This document shows positions 24,251 through 32,791 of a DNA stretch of 64,000 bases, piece by piece. A program made the translations under genes and the position numbers. The stretch is from positions 455,849-519,848 of the forward strand of contig NZ_JAJADQ010000004.1 in NCBI RefSeq assembly GCF_020447315.1, given 5' to 3'. Source of the stretch: Hymenobacter nitidus. GTDB lineage: Bacteria; Bacteroidota; Bacteroidia; Cytophagales; Hymenobacteraceae. Position 1 is the first letter of the stretch; each line of letters begins with the position of its first letter. Under the pieces are notes generated by a model, which was not told the DNA's origin, searched no databases, and was given only the letters and a program-made list of their open reading frames with translations.

Positions 24251-25105
24251 CTAATCAAAGATGATGGTCTTGTTGTGGTGCACGAAGACCTGCTCGGCAA
24301 ACACGAGGCGCAGGGAGCGAGCCAGCACGATTTTCTCCACGTCGCGCCCGGCCTGGGCCATTTCGCTGGCGCTCTGGGTGTGGTCGACCGGAATAACGCT
24401 CTGGGCAATGATGGGGCCCTGGTCGAGCTGCTCGTTCACGAAGTGGGCCGTGGCCCCGATGATTTTTACGCCCCGCGCGTAGGCCTGGGCGTAGGGACTG
24501 GCCCCCACGAAAGCCGGCAAAAACGAGTGATGAATATTAATCAGCCGGTTGGCATAGCGGGCCACAAAGTCGGAGGACAAGATGCGCATGTACTTGGCCA
24601 GCACCACGAATTCCGGCTCGTACTGGGCCAATACGGCCAGCACCTCGGCCTCGTGGGCCTCCCGGGTTTTGCCTTCGTGGCTGAGGTAGTGAAACGGCAG
24701 GTCGAAGCGGCGGGTCAGGTCGCCCAGCAGGGGGTAGTTGCTGATGACGGCCACGATGCGGGCATTCATTTCCCCGAAGGCGTGGCGCACCAGCAGCTCG
24801 CTCAGGCAGTGGTGCTCTTTGGTGGCCATCAGCACCACGTCTTTGGGGCGGTTGTCGCTCAGCCTGATTTCAGCCGCCGTGGGCAGCACGCGCGTCAGCT
24901 CCTGCAGCAGGGACTCAGCCTCGAAGCTGCCGGAAAACTCGGTGCGCATAAAAAAACAATTGTCGGCCCGCTCCACAAACTCGCCGTTGCGCAGGATGTT
25001 CAGCCCGTGCCGAAACAGCACGCCGGTGATTTTGAATACCAGCCCTGGCTCGTCGGGGCAGCGAATTAGAAGGATATGAGCAGCAGGAGCGGAGACGGAA
25101 GGCAC
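24251..25105 (-). CDS. purU: formyltetrahydrofolate deformylase
   Basis: 284 residues if started at the GTG at 25105 (VPSVSAPAAHILLIRC). The longer frame begins with the TTG at 25144, but that lies inside a probable -7 promoter element, TACTTTTG. The N-terminal ACT domain starts at ILLIRCPDEPGLVFKITG. The formyltransferase domain holds the catalytic region INIHHSFLPAFVGASPY and LDQGPII. PurU hydrolyses 10-formyl-THF to formate and THF, balancing the one-carbon pool and supplying formate for PurT. Length agrees with the family (~280-290). Confidence 0.95.
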   Translation of the reverse strand: MPSVSAPAAHILLIRCPDEPGLVFKITGVLFRHGLNILRNGEFVERADNCFFMRTEFSGSFEAESLLQELTRVLPTAAEIRLSDNRPKDVVLMATKEHHCLSELLVRHAFGEMNARIVAVISNYPLLGDLTRRFDLPFHYLSHEGKTREAHEAEVLAVLAQYEPEFVVLAKYMRILSSDFVARYANRLINIHHSFLPAFVGASPYAQAYARGVKIIGATAHFVNEQLDQGPIIAQSVIPVDHTQSASEMAQAGRDVEKIVLARSLRLVFAEQVFVHHNKTIIFD

Positions 25106-25141
25106 GGCGCGGAAAGGTTTGGTGATACTAGGGCAAGACCG

Positions 25142-25149
25142 CAAAAGTA
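25142..25149 (-). promoter_or_regulatory. promoter -7 element of purU (TACTTTTG)
   Basis: Exact TAnnTTTG on the minus strand, about 37 bases upstream of the GTG at 25105. No convincing -33 TTTG is seen at the usual spacing. Confidence 0.45.
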
Positions 25150-25308
25150 ACCGGCGGGCGGTTGTTGCTACTGCTGGCTACGTAGCAACGGGGCCGATGG
25201 CCAGGTCGGCCGCGGGCGGCTTGCGGGCCGGATACTGCTTTTATGCGTAACTAGTAGAGCTTACCGCCCCGCCATTCCGGCGCTGCGCCCTTTCTTCGGG
25301 CCCTTCCC

Positions 25309-25581
25309 ATGATTTCTACCTACCAGCCCCCGGCCGCGCTTCTGCAGGCATTTGGCTTCACCCGCTACTCGGCCCCGCCCCGGCAGGCGCGCTTCAGCCG
25401 CCCCAGCGAAAGGGGCCAGGAAACCATCGTGCTCTACGACGACGACGAAATAACCCTGCTCGAAACCGTGGATAGGCAGCTGCTCTACAGCTTTCAGGGC
25501 CGCCTGGCTTCCGAAGCCGAATTCCGGGTACTGCTGCGCCAGGTCAACTGGCCCGCGGAAGTGCTGCCCGGCCCGGGCTAG
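25309..25581 (+). CDS. small hypothetical protein
   Basis: 90 residues, MISTYQPPAALLQAFGF. The middle part looks like a short antiparallel sheet (QETIVLYDDDEITLLETVD, RQLLYSFQGRL) followed by a helix (SEAEFRVLLRQVNW). I recognise no family. The codon pattern is like neighbouring genes (G/C at third positions), which supports coding. Stand-alone between the divergent purU gene and the RsbQ-like gene. Confidence 0.65.
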   Translation: MISTYQPPAALLQAFGFTRYSAPPRQARFSRPSERGQETIVLYDDDEITLLETVDRQLLYSFQGRLASEAEFRVLLRQVNWPAEVLPGPG

Positions 25582-25600
25582 GCGCCGGGGCTTTGGTTCG

Positions 25601-25625
25601 TTGCCCACTGACTAAGAGTGGGCAA
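25601..25625 (+). terminator. hairpin downstream of the 90-residue gene
   Basis: TTGCCCACT and AGTGGGCAA form a perfect nine-base stem with a seven-base loop, 19 bases after the stop. No T-run follows, so termination is uncertain. Confidence 0.4.
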
Positions 25626-25744
25626 AACCCGGGCAATGATGCTGCTACGGTACATTGGCCGCGCCGTAGCGGCAACCGCTACTGCTAAAGCGCAGTATAG
25701 GCAGGGGGCGCACCGGTGCCCATCAGCAGTAGCATAAGTATAGT

Positions 25745-26548
25745 ATGACCAGTCTGGAGCGTAATAATGTCAAGGTGTTGGGAGCGGGGGAGCAGGCCAT
25801 GGTATTCGTGCACGGCTTCGGCTGCGACCAGCACATGTGGCGGCTGGTGGCCCCGGCCTTCGAGAGCTACTACCGCACCGTGCTGCTCGACTTAGTCGGG
25901 GCCGGGCAGTCGGCGCTGGCTGCTTATGACCCGGCGCGCTACGCCACGCTGCAGGCCCACGCCGACGATATCCTGGCCGTGCTGGCCGAGCTGAACCTGC
26001 GCGACGTAGTGTTGGTGGGCCACTCCGTCAGCGCGATGATTGTGATGCTGGCCGCCATCGAGGAGCCCGAGCGGGTAGCCAGGCTGGTATTCGTGGCGCC
26101 TTCCCCGCGCTACCTCAACGATGGGGGCTATACCGGCGGCTTCGAGCCTGCCGACATCGACGAGCTGCTCGAAGCCATGGACAGCAACTACCTGGGCTGG
26201 TCGGGCAGTATCACGCCCGTTATCATGGGCCACCCCGAGCGGCCCGAACTGGCCCAGGAGCTCAACAACAGCTTCTGTCGCACCGACCCGACCATTGCCC
26301 GGCACTTCGCCCGCGTTACGTTCCTCTCCGACAACCGCGCCGACCTGCCGCGCCTGCGCCGGCCCAGTCTTATTGTGCAGTGTGCCTACGATGCGCTGGC
26401 CCCGCGGGCCGTGGGCGACTACCTGCACCGGCAGCTGCCCGGCAGCACGCTGGTCGTTATCGATACCTCCGGCCATTGTCCTCACCTGAGTGCCCCAAAA
26501 GCTACCATCGGGGCCATCGAGCACTTTTTGGCCGTCGAGCCTGCCTAA
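25745..26548 (+). CDS. RsbQ-like alpha/beta hydrolase (sigma-factor/kinase sensor partner)
   Basis: 267 residues, MTSLERNNVKVLGAGEQ. The features are those of the RsbQ/KAI2/D14 group: MVFVHGFGCDQHMW, the nucleophile elbow VGHSVSAMIVMLAA (Ser), Asp in CAYDALAP and His in TSGHCPHLS. In Bacillus subtilis RsbQ is needed for energy-stress sensing by the PAS phosphatase RsbP. In plants the homologues are karrikin and strigolactone receptors. Here the next gene, four bases downstream, is a PAS histidine kinase, so the hydrolase probably supplies a small ligand to that PAS domain (inference from the RsbQ-RsbP model). Confidence 0.9.
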   Translation: MTSLERNNVKVLGAGEQAMVFVHGFGCDQHMWRLVAPAFESYYRTVLLDLVGAGQSALAAYDPARYATLQAHADDILAVLAELNLRDVVLVGHSVSAMIVMLAAIEEPERVARLVFVAPSPRYLNDGGYTGGFEPADIDELLEAMDSNYLGWSGSITPVIMGHPERPELAQELNNSFCRTDPTIARHFARVTFLSDNRADLPRLRRPSLIVQCAYDALAPRAVGDYLHRQLPGSTLVVIDTSGHCPHLSAPKATIGAIEHFLAVEPA

Positions 26549-26552
26549 CTGC

Positions 26553-27722
26553 ATGAGCACCGACGACAAAGAGCAGCTGCCCGCGCTAGACCTGCGGCTG
26601 ACGGAGGAAAACGTAGACGAGCTGTACGAGAATGCGCCCTGCGGCTACTGCTCCTGCCTGCCCGATGGCACGCTGGTGAAGCTCAACCAGACCCTGCTGG
26701 GCTGGCTGGGCTATGCCCGCGAAGAGCTGGTTGCGCGCCGCTGCCTGCAGGAGTTGCTCACCGTGGGCGGACGCCTGCACTACGAAACCCACTGCGCGCC
26801 CCTGCTGCTGATTCAGGACCAGGTGCGGGAAATCAGCTACCAGCTGCTGCGCCACGACGGCACTACCGTGCCGGTGCTGATGAACGCCATCCTGCTCCGC
26901 GACGCCGACGGCCAGCCCCTGGTCATCCGCGTTACCCTGTTCGACATCACCGACCGGCGCAAGTACGAGCAGGAACTGTTGCGGGCCAAGGCCGAGGCCG
27001 AAGACCAGCGCGAGCTGCTGGCCGTGAAAAACGAAGAGCTGATGCGCATCAACGCCGAGCTGGACAACTTCGTCTACACCGCTTCCCACGACCTGAAGCA
27101 GCCGGCCAGCAACATGGTGGGCCTGTTTGAGGAGCTCAAGCGCACGGCCACCTTCCACGACCCCGAGGCGTCCGGGATGGTAAGCATGTTTGAGGATGCC
27201 CTGCGGCAGATTCTGGGTACCATTGAGGGCATGACGGATGTGGTGCAGCTCCAGCGCCAGCCCGACCAGCTGGCCGTAGAGCCCATCGGGCTGCAGTCTT
27301 TCACCGAGGATATTATTCGCAGCCTGCAGCCCCTGGTCGTGCCGCCCGCCGTCTTCACCCTCGACTTTGCGGCCGTGCCCACCCTGCGCCTGCCCCGCAC
27401 CAGCCTGCACAGCACCCTCTACAATCTGCTGAGCAACGCGCTGAAATACACGGTTTCCGGCCGGCTGCCCCAGGTGTGGGTCAGCACCAGCCTGGAGGCG
27501 GGCTCGGCCGTCCTCACCGTGCGCGACAATGGCCGGGGCATCGATTTGCAGCGCCACGGGCAGGAGGTATTTCAGCTCTTCCGGCGCTTTCACCCCGAAG
27601 TAGATGGCTCCGGCATGGGGCTATACCTGGTCAGGCGCCTCGTGCAGCAGGCCGGGGGGCGCGTGGAAGTCGACAGCGTGGTGGATGAGGGTACCACTTT
27701 CCGGTTGTATCTGCCCGTATAA
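26553..27722 (+). CDS. PAS domain sensor histidine kinase, partner of RsbQ-like hydrolase
   Basis: 389 residues from the ATG at 26553 (MSTDDKEQLPAL); the frame also reads back into the hydrolase gene. The N-terminal PAS domain (ENAPCGYCSCLPDGTLVKLN ... VTLFDITDRRKYEQ, ~residues 25-150) is of the type found in RsbP-like regulators. A short coiled coil follows, then the H-box YTASHDLKQP (~residue 186), N-box LLSNALKY, G1 DNGRGID and G2 GSGMGLYLV. There are no membrane segments, so it is a cytoplasmic sensor. No response regulator is adjacent. Overlaps no gene but is only four bases from the hydrolase, so they are cotranscribed and probably stoichiometric partners. Confidence 0.93.
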   Translation: MSTDDKEQLPALDLRLTEENVDELYENAPCGYCSCLPDGTLVKLNQTLLGWLGYAREELVARRCLQELLTVGGRLHYETHCAPLLLIQDQVREISYQLLRHDGTTVPVLMNAILLRDADGQPLVIRVTLFDITDRRKYEQELLRAKAEAEDQRELLAVKNEELMRINAELDNFVYTASHDLKQPASNMVGLFEELKRTATFHDPEASGMVSMFEDALRQILGTIEGMTDVVQLQRQPDQLAVEPIGLQSFTEDIIRSLQPLVVPPAVFTLDFAAVPTLRLPRTSLHSTLYNLLSNALKYTVSGRLPQVWVSTSLEAGSAVLTVRDNGRGIDLQRHGQEVFQLFRRFHPEVDGSGMGLYLVRRLVQQAGGRVEVDSVVDEGTTFRLYLPV

Positions 27723-27837
27723 GCTGGCGGCCCGTTATTGCCGGCCCGTCGGGACCGTTATGGGGCATACTACAAAACGGTAAATTACGACAGGCAGCGG
27801 GGGTAGAGCGGGGCTGGCCGCGGCGGAAAAACTCCGC

Positions 27838-27845
27838 TATGTTTG
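27838..27845 (+). promoter_or_regulatory. promoter -7 element TATGTTTG
   Basis: Exact TAnnTTTG ending six bases before the ATG at 27852. Like the 6911 gene, this implies a leaderless or nearly leaderless mRNA. No -33 TTTG was found at 17-21 bases. Confidence 0.4.
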
Positions 27846-27851
27846 CTGGCT

Positions 27852-28385
27852 ATGGAAACCAATCTGCCCAATCTGCAATACCCCATCGGCCGTCCCACGC
27901 TGCCCGAAGCGCCACTCACGCCCGCTGAGCGCACCGCCTACATCAACGAGTTGGCTGCGTTGCCGGCCCAACTCACGGCGGCAGCCCGCCAAGCCGGTGG
28001 CGTCCGGCTCGAAAACCCCTACCGGCCCGGGGGCTGGAGCGGCCGGCAGGTGCTGCACCATGTGGCCGACGTGCACCTGAACTTTTACCTGCGCTTTCGC
28101 CTGGCCCTGACGGAAGACCACCCCACCATTTGCCCCTTTGACATGAATGCCTGGGCCGAGCTGCCCGATGTGGCCGCTACGCCCGTCACCGTGTCGTTGC
28201 AGCTGCTCGAGGCCGTGCATACGCGCTGGGTCAATCTGCTCTGGCACCTGAGCGAGGAGCAGTGGCAGCGCACGTTTTACCACCCCACCTACCAGCGCGA
28301 CTACTCCCTCGACCAGGCCCTGGTGCAATACAGCTGGCACGGGCGGCATCATCTGGCCCACATCGGGCTGTTGAGCAGGGAGTAG
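27852..28385 (+). CDS. YfiT/DinB-superfamily metal-dependent hydrolase
   Basis: 177 residues from the ATG at 27852 (METNLPNLQYPIGR). The four-helix DinB/YfiT fold is indicated by the metal histidines in VLHHVADVHLNF and SWHGRHHLAHIG, and by the family pattern YRPGGWSGRQVLHH. Relatives include putative bacillithiol S-transferases or hydrolases. Bacteroidota commonly annotate this protein as YfiT family. Converges with the SMP-30 gene with an 8-base gap and no visible terminator. Confidence 0.9.
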   Translation: METNLPNLQYPIGRPTLPEAPLTPAERTAYINELAALPAQLTAAARQAGGVRLENPYRPGGWSGRQVLHHVADVHLNFYLRFRLALTEDHPTICPFDMNAWAELPDVAATPVTVSLQLLEAVHTRWVNLLWHLSEEQWQRTFYHPTYQRDYSLDQALVQYSWHGRHHLAHIGLLSRE

Positions 28386-28393
28386 AAGCGGCG

Positions 28394-29290
28394 TTAGCCG
28401 ACGTAGATGTTGGCCGGCACCCCGGCCACGCCGGGCTCCACGGCAAACAGGCTACCGCTGAGCGGGTAGTGCCGCAGTTGCTCGGGGCTCAGATCCTGGC
28501 GGGCAGTGGTGATGAACAAGGTGCGCAGGTCCGGCCCCCCGAAGGCGCAGGACGTGGTTTGGGGCGCCGGCACCGGAATGCTGCGCTGCTTTTGGCCGGT
28601 GGCCGGGTCGTAGCACACCACCTGGCCCCCGCCCCACAGCGCAATCCAGAGGTGGCCCTGGGCGTCGATGGTCATGCCGTCGGGGTCACCGTCGGCCTCC
28701 GGAATCCGGATAACCGGGCGGGCGTTGGTAATGGCACCGGTGGCATTGTCGTAGTCGAAGGCCTGCACCACGTGGGTGGGCGTGTCGATGTAGTACATCG
28801 TTTTCCGGTCCGCCGTCCAGGCCAGGCCGTTGGAAATCGTGATGTGCGTACGCATCGTGTGCAGGTGGCCGTCGGGGTCGAGGCGGTAGAGGGCCGCGCG
28901 CCGGGGCCGGTCGTCCATGTCCAGCGTACCCACCCAGAAGCGCCCGGCCGGGTCGCACTTGCCGTCGTTGAAGCGCAGGCTGGGCTCGGTCAGCGGATTT
29001 ACCAGCAGGGTACTGGCCCCGGTTGTCGTGTTGAGCCGGTGCAGCCCGTTTTGCTGCGCCACCACCACCTCACCGCCCCGGGCCGGCACCACCGTTCCGA
29101 TACGGGCCGTGGTGGGCAACTGGCGGCACTGGCCGGTAGTGGGGTCGAAAACGTGCAGTTGCTGGCCTTCGATATCTACCCAGTACAGCTTGCTGTCCAG
29201 CGGGTTCCAGATGGCGCCCTCGCCCAGCTGGTTCTGAGCGGCCAGGGCCACACGCACGGTGGAAGAGTCGGTTGCGGAAGGAGAAGCCAT
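28394..29290 (-). CDS. SMP-30/gluconolactonase family lactonase (probable galactonolactonase)
   Basis: 298 residues. Metal-site motifs of the six-bladed SMP-30 propeller are visible: LGEGAIW (Glu), RFNDGKCDPAGRFWVGT (Asn), TISNGLAW (Asn) and DPDGMTID (Asp). The family opens sugar lactones using a divalent metal. As the last gene of the galactonate operon, five bases after dgoK, its likely substrate is D-galactono-lactone, giving galactonate for DgoD. That specificity is inferred from context. No signal peptide, so cytoplasmic. Confidence 0.92.
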   Translation of the reverse strand: MASPSATDSSTVRVALAAQNQLGEGAIWNPLDSKLYWVDIEGQQLHVFDPTTGQCRQLPTTARIGTVVPARGGEVVVAQQNGLHRLNTTTGASTLLVNPLTEPSLRFNDGKCDPAGRFWVGTLDMDDRPRRAALYRLDPDGHLHTMRTHITISNGLAWTADRKTMYYIDTPTHVVQAFDYDNATGAITNARPVIRIPEADGDPDGMTIDAQGHLWIALWGGGQVVCYDPATGQKQRSIPVPAPQTTSCAFGGPDLRTLFITTARQDLSPEQLRHYPLSGSLFAVEPGVAGVPANIYVG

Positions 29291-29295
29291 GGTTT

Positions 29296-30303
29296 TTACG
29301 CTTTGGGAGAAGTCAGCTGCCCCAGGTCTATGGCCCGCTGCAGCACGGCGGCCTGACCGCGCAACGTCACTTCCTCCGCGCCCTTCACCGTGACGGACGC
29401 CACCCGGTCAGTAATTCCCAGCAGGCGCAGGGCCACTTCGTAGCTGCTGATCAGTGCTGCTTCGCCGGCCAGCACTACCGGGCCGGTGAAGTCGGTGGGG
29501 AAGCTGCTCAACTCGTAGCCGATGAGCAGGCCGCTGAGGTAATGGAAGTTTTCGGGGGCGCTGAGCTTGTCGAACAAGCCATTGGTGCGCACCAGAAACG
29601 CGTTGTGCAGCAGGTTGCCTTGCCGGCTGGCCTGCACGCCCTGCGTAAAGGCTTTGCGGTGGGCGGGGTGCTCAAAATCGTCGTTTTTTTCCACGGCCGA
29701 AGCCAGGATGCTTTTGCCGGAAAGCAGGGCGAATACTTCCCCGGTCATAAAGGTTTTCAGGGCTATAGCCTGTCCGTGCTGCACCACCACATGCTTGGCG
29801 TGCGTGCCGGGGTGCAAAAACAGCTGGGGCTGCTCAGAGGTGGCAAACCCGCAGCCCACCAGCTGCACTTCCTCGCCGCGCATCACGTCGTCGGCCGTTT
29901 GTGCGCCCGAAACCAGCAGCACCGGATGGTCGAAATCCGGGCGGGCCGGCAGCAGCTCGGTGGTCAGATCGGAGCCGTCGGCGGCGAAAGGCAGCGGTTT
30001 GTAGGGCAGTTCCAGCATGCCCACAGTAGAGGAAGCCATGCCCGACACCACCACCGGCAGACCCGCCAGCGGCCGGCCAGCTTGCTGCTCCAGGGAGGCA
30101 AGGTGCTGGCGCAGGATGCGCAGGTAGAAGCCCAGCCGCTGCTCTGGGGGCTGCCCGGTTTGCTGCCACTGCTCAAACGTAGCCGCGTTGCCCTCATCCG
30201 ATTTTTCGGTGGCTACCACCCGCAAGCCCGGCAGCTCCACCAGCTTCAGGCGAAACGAGGACGTGCCCCAGTCACAGCTTAGAAAGTGCTTTAGCTCCTG
30301 CAT
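29296..30303 (-). CDS. dgoK: 2-dehydro-3-deoxygalactonokinase
   Basis: 335 residues. It opens FLSCDWGTSSFRLKLV, the phosphate-binding motif of the DgoK family, with VVVSGMASSTVGMLELPY, FLHPGTHAKHV and VVLAGEAALISSYEVAL further on. It phosphorylates 2-keto-3-deoxygalactonate to KDPGal with ATP. Third gene of the dgo operon, 48 bases after dgoD and five before the lactonase. Length is normal for the family. Confidence 0.94.
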   Translation of the reverse strand: MQELKHFLSCDWGTSSFRLKLVELPGLRVVATEKSDEGNAATFEQWQQTGQPPEQRLGFYLRILRQHLASLEQQAGRPLAGLPVVVSGMASSTVGMLELPYKPLPFAADGSDLTTELLPARPDFDHPVLLVSGAQTADDVMRGEEVQLVGCGFATSEQPQLFLHPGTHAKHVVVQHGQAIALKTFMTGEVFALLSGKSILASAVEKNDDFEHPAHRKAFTQGVQASRQGNLLHNAFLVRTNGLFDKLSAPENFHYLSGLLIGYELSSFPTDFTGPVVLAGEAALISSYEVALRLLGITDRVASVTVKGAEEVTLRGQAAVLQRAIDLGQLTSPKA

Positions 30304-30351
30304 ATATCCGCTGAAATCCGAATTAGTGTCTTCTGGTACTACGCAAGCCGC

Positions 30352-31500
30352 CTACCATTCGGCCACGCTGCCGTCGGGGTTGCGCCAGATGGGGTTTTTC
30401 CAGTCGTGGCCCTGCTGGGCGCGCTGTATCACGTATTCCTCGTTGATCTGAATGCCCAGCCCGGGCCCGTCGGGAATGTTGGCGTAGCCGCTGTGGTACT
30501 CAAACACGGTCGGGTCCACGAGATAGTCGAGCAAGTCGTTGCCTACATTATAGTGGATGCCCAGGCTTTGCTCCTGGATAAAGGCGTTGTGGCAGGTGGC
30601 ATCTACCTGCAGGCAGGCGGCCAGCGCAATAGGGCCCAGCGGGCAGTGCGGCGCAGCGGCCACGTCGAAGGCCTCGGCCATGCTGATGATTTTCTTGCAC
30701 TCCGTAATGCCGCCGGCGTGGCTCAGGTCGGGCTGAATAATGTCGACGTAGCCATCAATGAGCAGCTGCTTGAAGTCCCAGCGGGAATACATCCGCTCAC
30801 CCGTGGCAATGGGAATGGCCGTGTGGCGGGCAATGTCGCGCAAGGCCTCGTTGTTTTCGGCCAGCACCGGTTCCTCGATGAACATGGGTCGGAATGGCTC
30901 CAGCTCCTTAGCCAGAATCTTGGCCATAGGCTTGTGCACCCGCCCGTGAAAGTCGACGCCGATGCCCAGGGCCGGACCCCCGGCTTCGCGCACGGCCGCA
31001 ATGCGGGCCACGGCCGCGTCGACTTTGGCGTAGGAGTCCACGTAGCTCATTTCCTCGGTGGCATTCATTTTCACGGCCGTAAAGCCCTTTTCGACCATGC
31101 CGCGGGCCGCCAGCCCTACGTCCACCGGCCGGTCGCCGCCAATCCAGGAGTACACGCGCATGGTGTCGCGGGCTTTGCCGCCCAGCAGCTCGTAAATCGG
31201 AGCATTGAAAAACTTGCCCTTGATGTCCCACAGGGCCTGGTCGATGCCGGCAATGGCGCTCATCAGGATGGGGCCACCGCGGTAGAAGCCGCCCCGGTAC
31301 ATCACGTTCCAGTGGTCTTCGATGTGGCGCGGGTCTTTGCCCAGCAGGCTGCCCATCAGCTCCTGCACGGCCGTGGCCACGGTGGCGGCCCGGCCCTCAA
31401 TGACCGGCTCGCCCCAGCCCACCAGGCCCTCGTCGGTTTCAATCTTGAGAAACAGCCAGCGCGGTGGCACCTGATACAGCTTAAAACCGGTGATTTTCAT
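30352..31500 (-). CDS. dgoD: galactonate dehydratase
   Basis: 382 residues, [19 protein letters not shown], of the enolase-superfamily mandelate racemase branch. Characteristic stretches are [19 protein letters not shown], the metal-ligand region [16 protein letters not shown] and [13 protein letters not shown], and the C-terminal base region [13 protein letters not shown]. It dehydrates D-galactonate to 2-keto-3-deoxygalactonate with Mg2+. Second gene of the operon, 12 bases after the aldolase. Length equals E. coli DgoD (382). Confidence 0.95.
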   Translation of the reverse strand: MKITGFKLYQVPPRWLFLKIETDEGLVGWGEPVIEGRAATVATAVQELMGSLLGKDPRHIEDHWNVMYRGGFYRGGPILMSAIAGIDQALWDIKGKFFNAPIYELLGGKARDTMRVYSWIGGDRPVDVGLAARGMVEKGFTAVKMNATEEMSYVDSYAKVDAAVARIAAVREAGGPALGIGVDFHGRVHKPMAKILAKELEPFRPMFIEEPVLAENNEALRDIARHTAIPIATGERMYSRWDFKQLLIDGYVDIIQPDLSHAGGITECKKIISMAEAFDVAAAPHCPLGPIALAACLQVDATCHNAFIQEQSLGIHYNVGNDLLDYLVDPTVFEYHSGYANIPDGPGLGIQINEEYVIQRAQQGHDWKNPIWRNPDGSVAEW

Positions 31501-31512
31501 GGCCGATGCAAG

Positions 31513-32154
31513 TTAGTTAGCGCCGGATACGGCCTGCACAAACTGCTGGGCTTTCTGGGTCAGCTGCCGCAGATAGGCCTCGGAAACCGGCTGGCTGGTA
31601 TCGACCAACGAGCTGCCCAATCCGAAGGCTGCCGCTCCGGCCTGCTGAAACTCGCGGATGTTGTCCAGCTTCACGCCGCCGGTGGGCATCAAGGGAATAA
31701 AGGGCAGCGGCCCGCGAATATCCTTCAGAAACGTGGCGCCCTGCGAGGCCGGAAACACCTTCACGATGTCGGCGCCATGCTCGTAAGCCGTCAGGATTTC
31801 GGTGGGCGTGAAGCCACCCGGAATGCTGACGGCCCCGTAGCGCTTCGTCAGCCGGATGGTTTTCACGTTCAGCGTCGGCGAAATGATAAACCGGGCCCCG
31901 GCATTCAGGGCCAGCCGGGCCGTTTCGGGGTCCAGCACGGTGCCGGCCCCCACCAGCATTTCCTCGCCCATGGCCTCGGCTACCTGCTCAATTCCCGGCA
32001 GCGCCTTGGGCGAGTTCAGGGTGATTTCCACCGCCCGGATACCGCCCGCGTGCAGGGCCCGCACGATGCTGACCAGCTCCGCGGGGTTGGCGCCGCGGAT
32101 AATGGCAACGAGCTTGTGCTCCAGCAGGTACGATAAAACGGAGGTCGTCGTCAT
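31513..32154 (-). CDS. dgoA: 2-dehydro-3-deoxy-6-phosphogalactonate aldolase (KDPG/KHG aldolase family)
   Basis: 213 residues. The class I aldolase signature is complete: VEITLNSP (Glu), VGAGTVL, the Schiff-base Lys in DIVKVFPAS and LMPTGGVK. It cleaves KDPGal (or KDPG) to pyruvate and glyceraldehyde-3-phosphate. Sequence alone does not separate KDPG from KDPGal specificity; the dgoD-dgoK neighbours point to KDPGal. First gene of the operon, so the promoter is in 32155-32394, where I see no exact TAnnTTTG and no clear operator. Confidence 0.93.
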   Translation of the reverse strand: MTTTSVLSYLLEHKLVAIIRGANPAELVSIVRALHAGGIRAVEITLNSPKALPGIEQVAEAMGEEMLVGAGTVLDPETARLALNAGARFIISPTLNVKTIRLTKRYGAVSIPGGFTPTEILTAYEHGADIVKVFPASQGATFLKDIRGPLPFIPLMPTGGVKLDNIREFQQAGAAAFGLGSSLVDTSQPVSEAYLRQLTQKAQQFVQAVSGAN

Positions 32155-32394
32155 AAGGCAGGCGGATATAGTGGTAGCAACAGTTGGGAAGGTTAACGCA
32201 ACTCCGGCCGACCGCGTTGGGTACCCTCACGGCCCAAGACTACAACCGGCCCTGGCTCCGCCACCAGTCGGGCTTGCTCTGAGTGGGGCACCAGGCCCGG
32301 GCTTTCGAGCGGCCTTCGTAGTTTTGGCGGGGCTGCGGCTCCTGTCCTGATTATGTATTTGGCGCCCCGGCGGGTGCTGTTGTTCTCCTTCCCA

Positions 32395-32619
32395 ATGAAA
32401 AAATCCCTGTATCTACCCATTATGCTGCTCTTCGGTGGTGCTTTGCTGGGCAGCTGTGAGCAGAAAGCCGCTTCCAAGACGGTGGCAACCCCAGAAAGCA
32501 CCGTTGCTCCCAAAGCCCGCGAGGCGGTGTACGAGTGCCCTATGCAGTGCAAAGGCAGCCAAAGCACGGCGCCCGGCAAGTGCCCCGTGTGCGGCATGGA
32601 CCTGGAGAAGAAAAGCTAG
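32395..32619 (+). CDS. lipoprotein with heavy-metal-binding (YHS-like) domain
   Basis: 74 residues from the ATG at 32395 (MKKSLYLPIMLLFGG). An ATG at 32353 would spoil the signal. The lipobox is LLGSC with the Cys at about residue 20. The C-terminal ~30 residues hold YECPMQCKG and GKCPVCGMDLEKK, the small heavy-metal-binding domain found on copper-efflux proteins (CusB, CopA) and free lipoproteins in Bacteroidota. It likely binds Cu(I) or Zn at the cell envelope. Divergent from the dgo operon and followed by a strong terminator, so it is an independent unit. Confidence 0.9.
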   Translation: MKKSLYLPIMLLFGGALLGSCEQKAASKTVATPESTVAPKAREAVYECPMQCKGSQSTAPGKCPVCGMDLEKKS

Positions 32620-32647
32620 GCCGCTCCACGTCACCGCCTCGACTCAG

Positions 32648-32697
32648 CCGGGGGCTGGTCCGGGAAATACCGCCGTATTTCCCGGACCAGCCCCCGG
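32648..32697 (+). terminator. strong hairpin terminator
   Basis: Perfect 23-base arms (32648-32670 and 32675-32697) with a four-base loop, followed by CTTTTGATTTT. It lies 28 bases after the lipoprotein stop. Confidence 0.88.
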
Positions 32698-32753
32698 CTT
32701 TTGATTTTAAGAAAAAGAAAGGGTAAAATGAGTAGGTCGGCCCGCGCTTGGCC

Positions 32754-32775
32754 TTTCCGCAAACGTTTGCGGAAA
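32754..32775. promoter_or_regulatory. perfect 22-bp palindrome, LacI/PurR-type operator candidate
   Basis: The palindrome is centred on AACGTT with core CGCAAACGTTTGCG, extended by TTTC/GAAA on both sides. The core equals the E. coli PurR consensus core and has the central CG of LacI-family operators. It is 155 bases upstream of the ATG of the first pyrimidine-catabolism gene and downstream of a strong terminator, so it sits in that gene's promoter region. No LacI-family regulator is in the window. Confidence 0.6.
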
Positions 32776-32791
32776 AAGACGCGTCAGTAGC

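Noticed and set aside
28262..29356. 364-codon open frame on the plus strand
   Set aside because: Overlaps the YfiT end and runs antisense to the SMP-30 gene; low-complexity Arg/Gly/Ala/Val text.
30406..32136. 576-codon open frame on the plus strand
   Set aside because: Antisense across dgoD and dgoA, both of which have full family signatures; translation has no domain.
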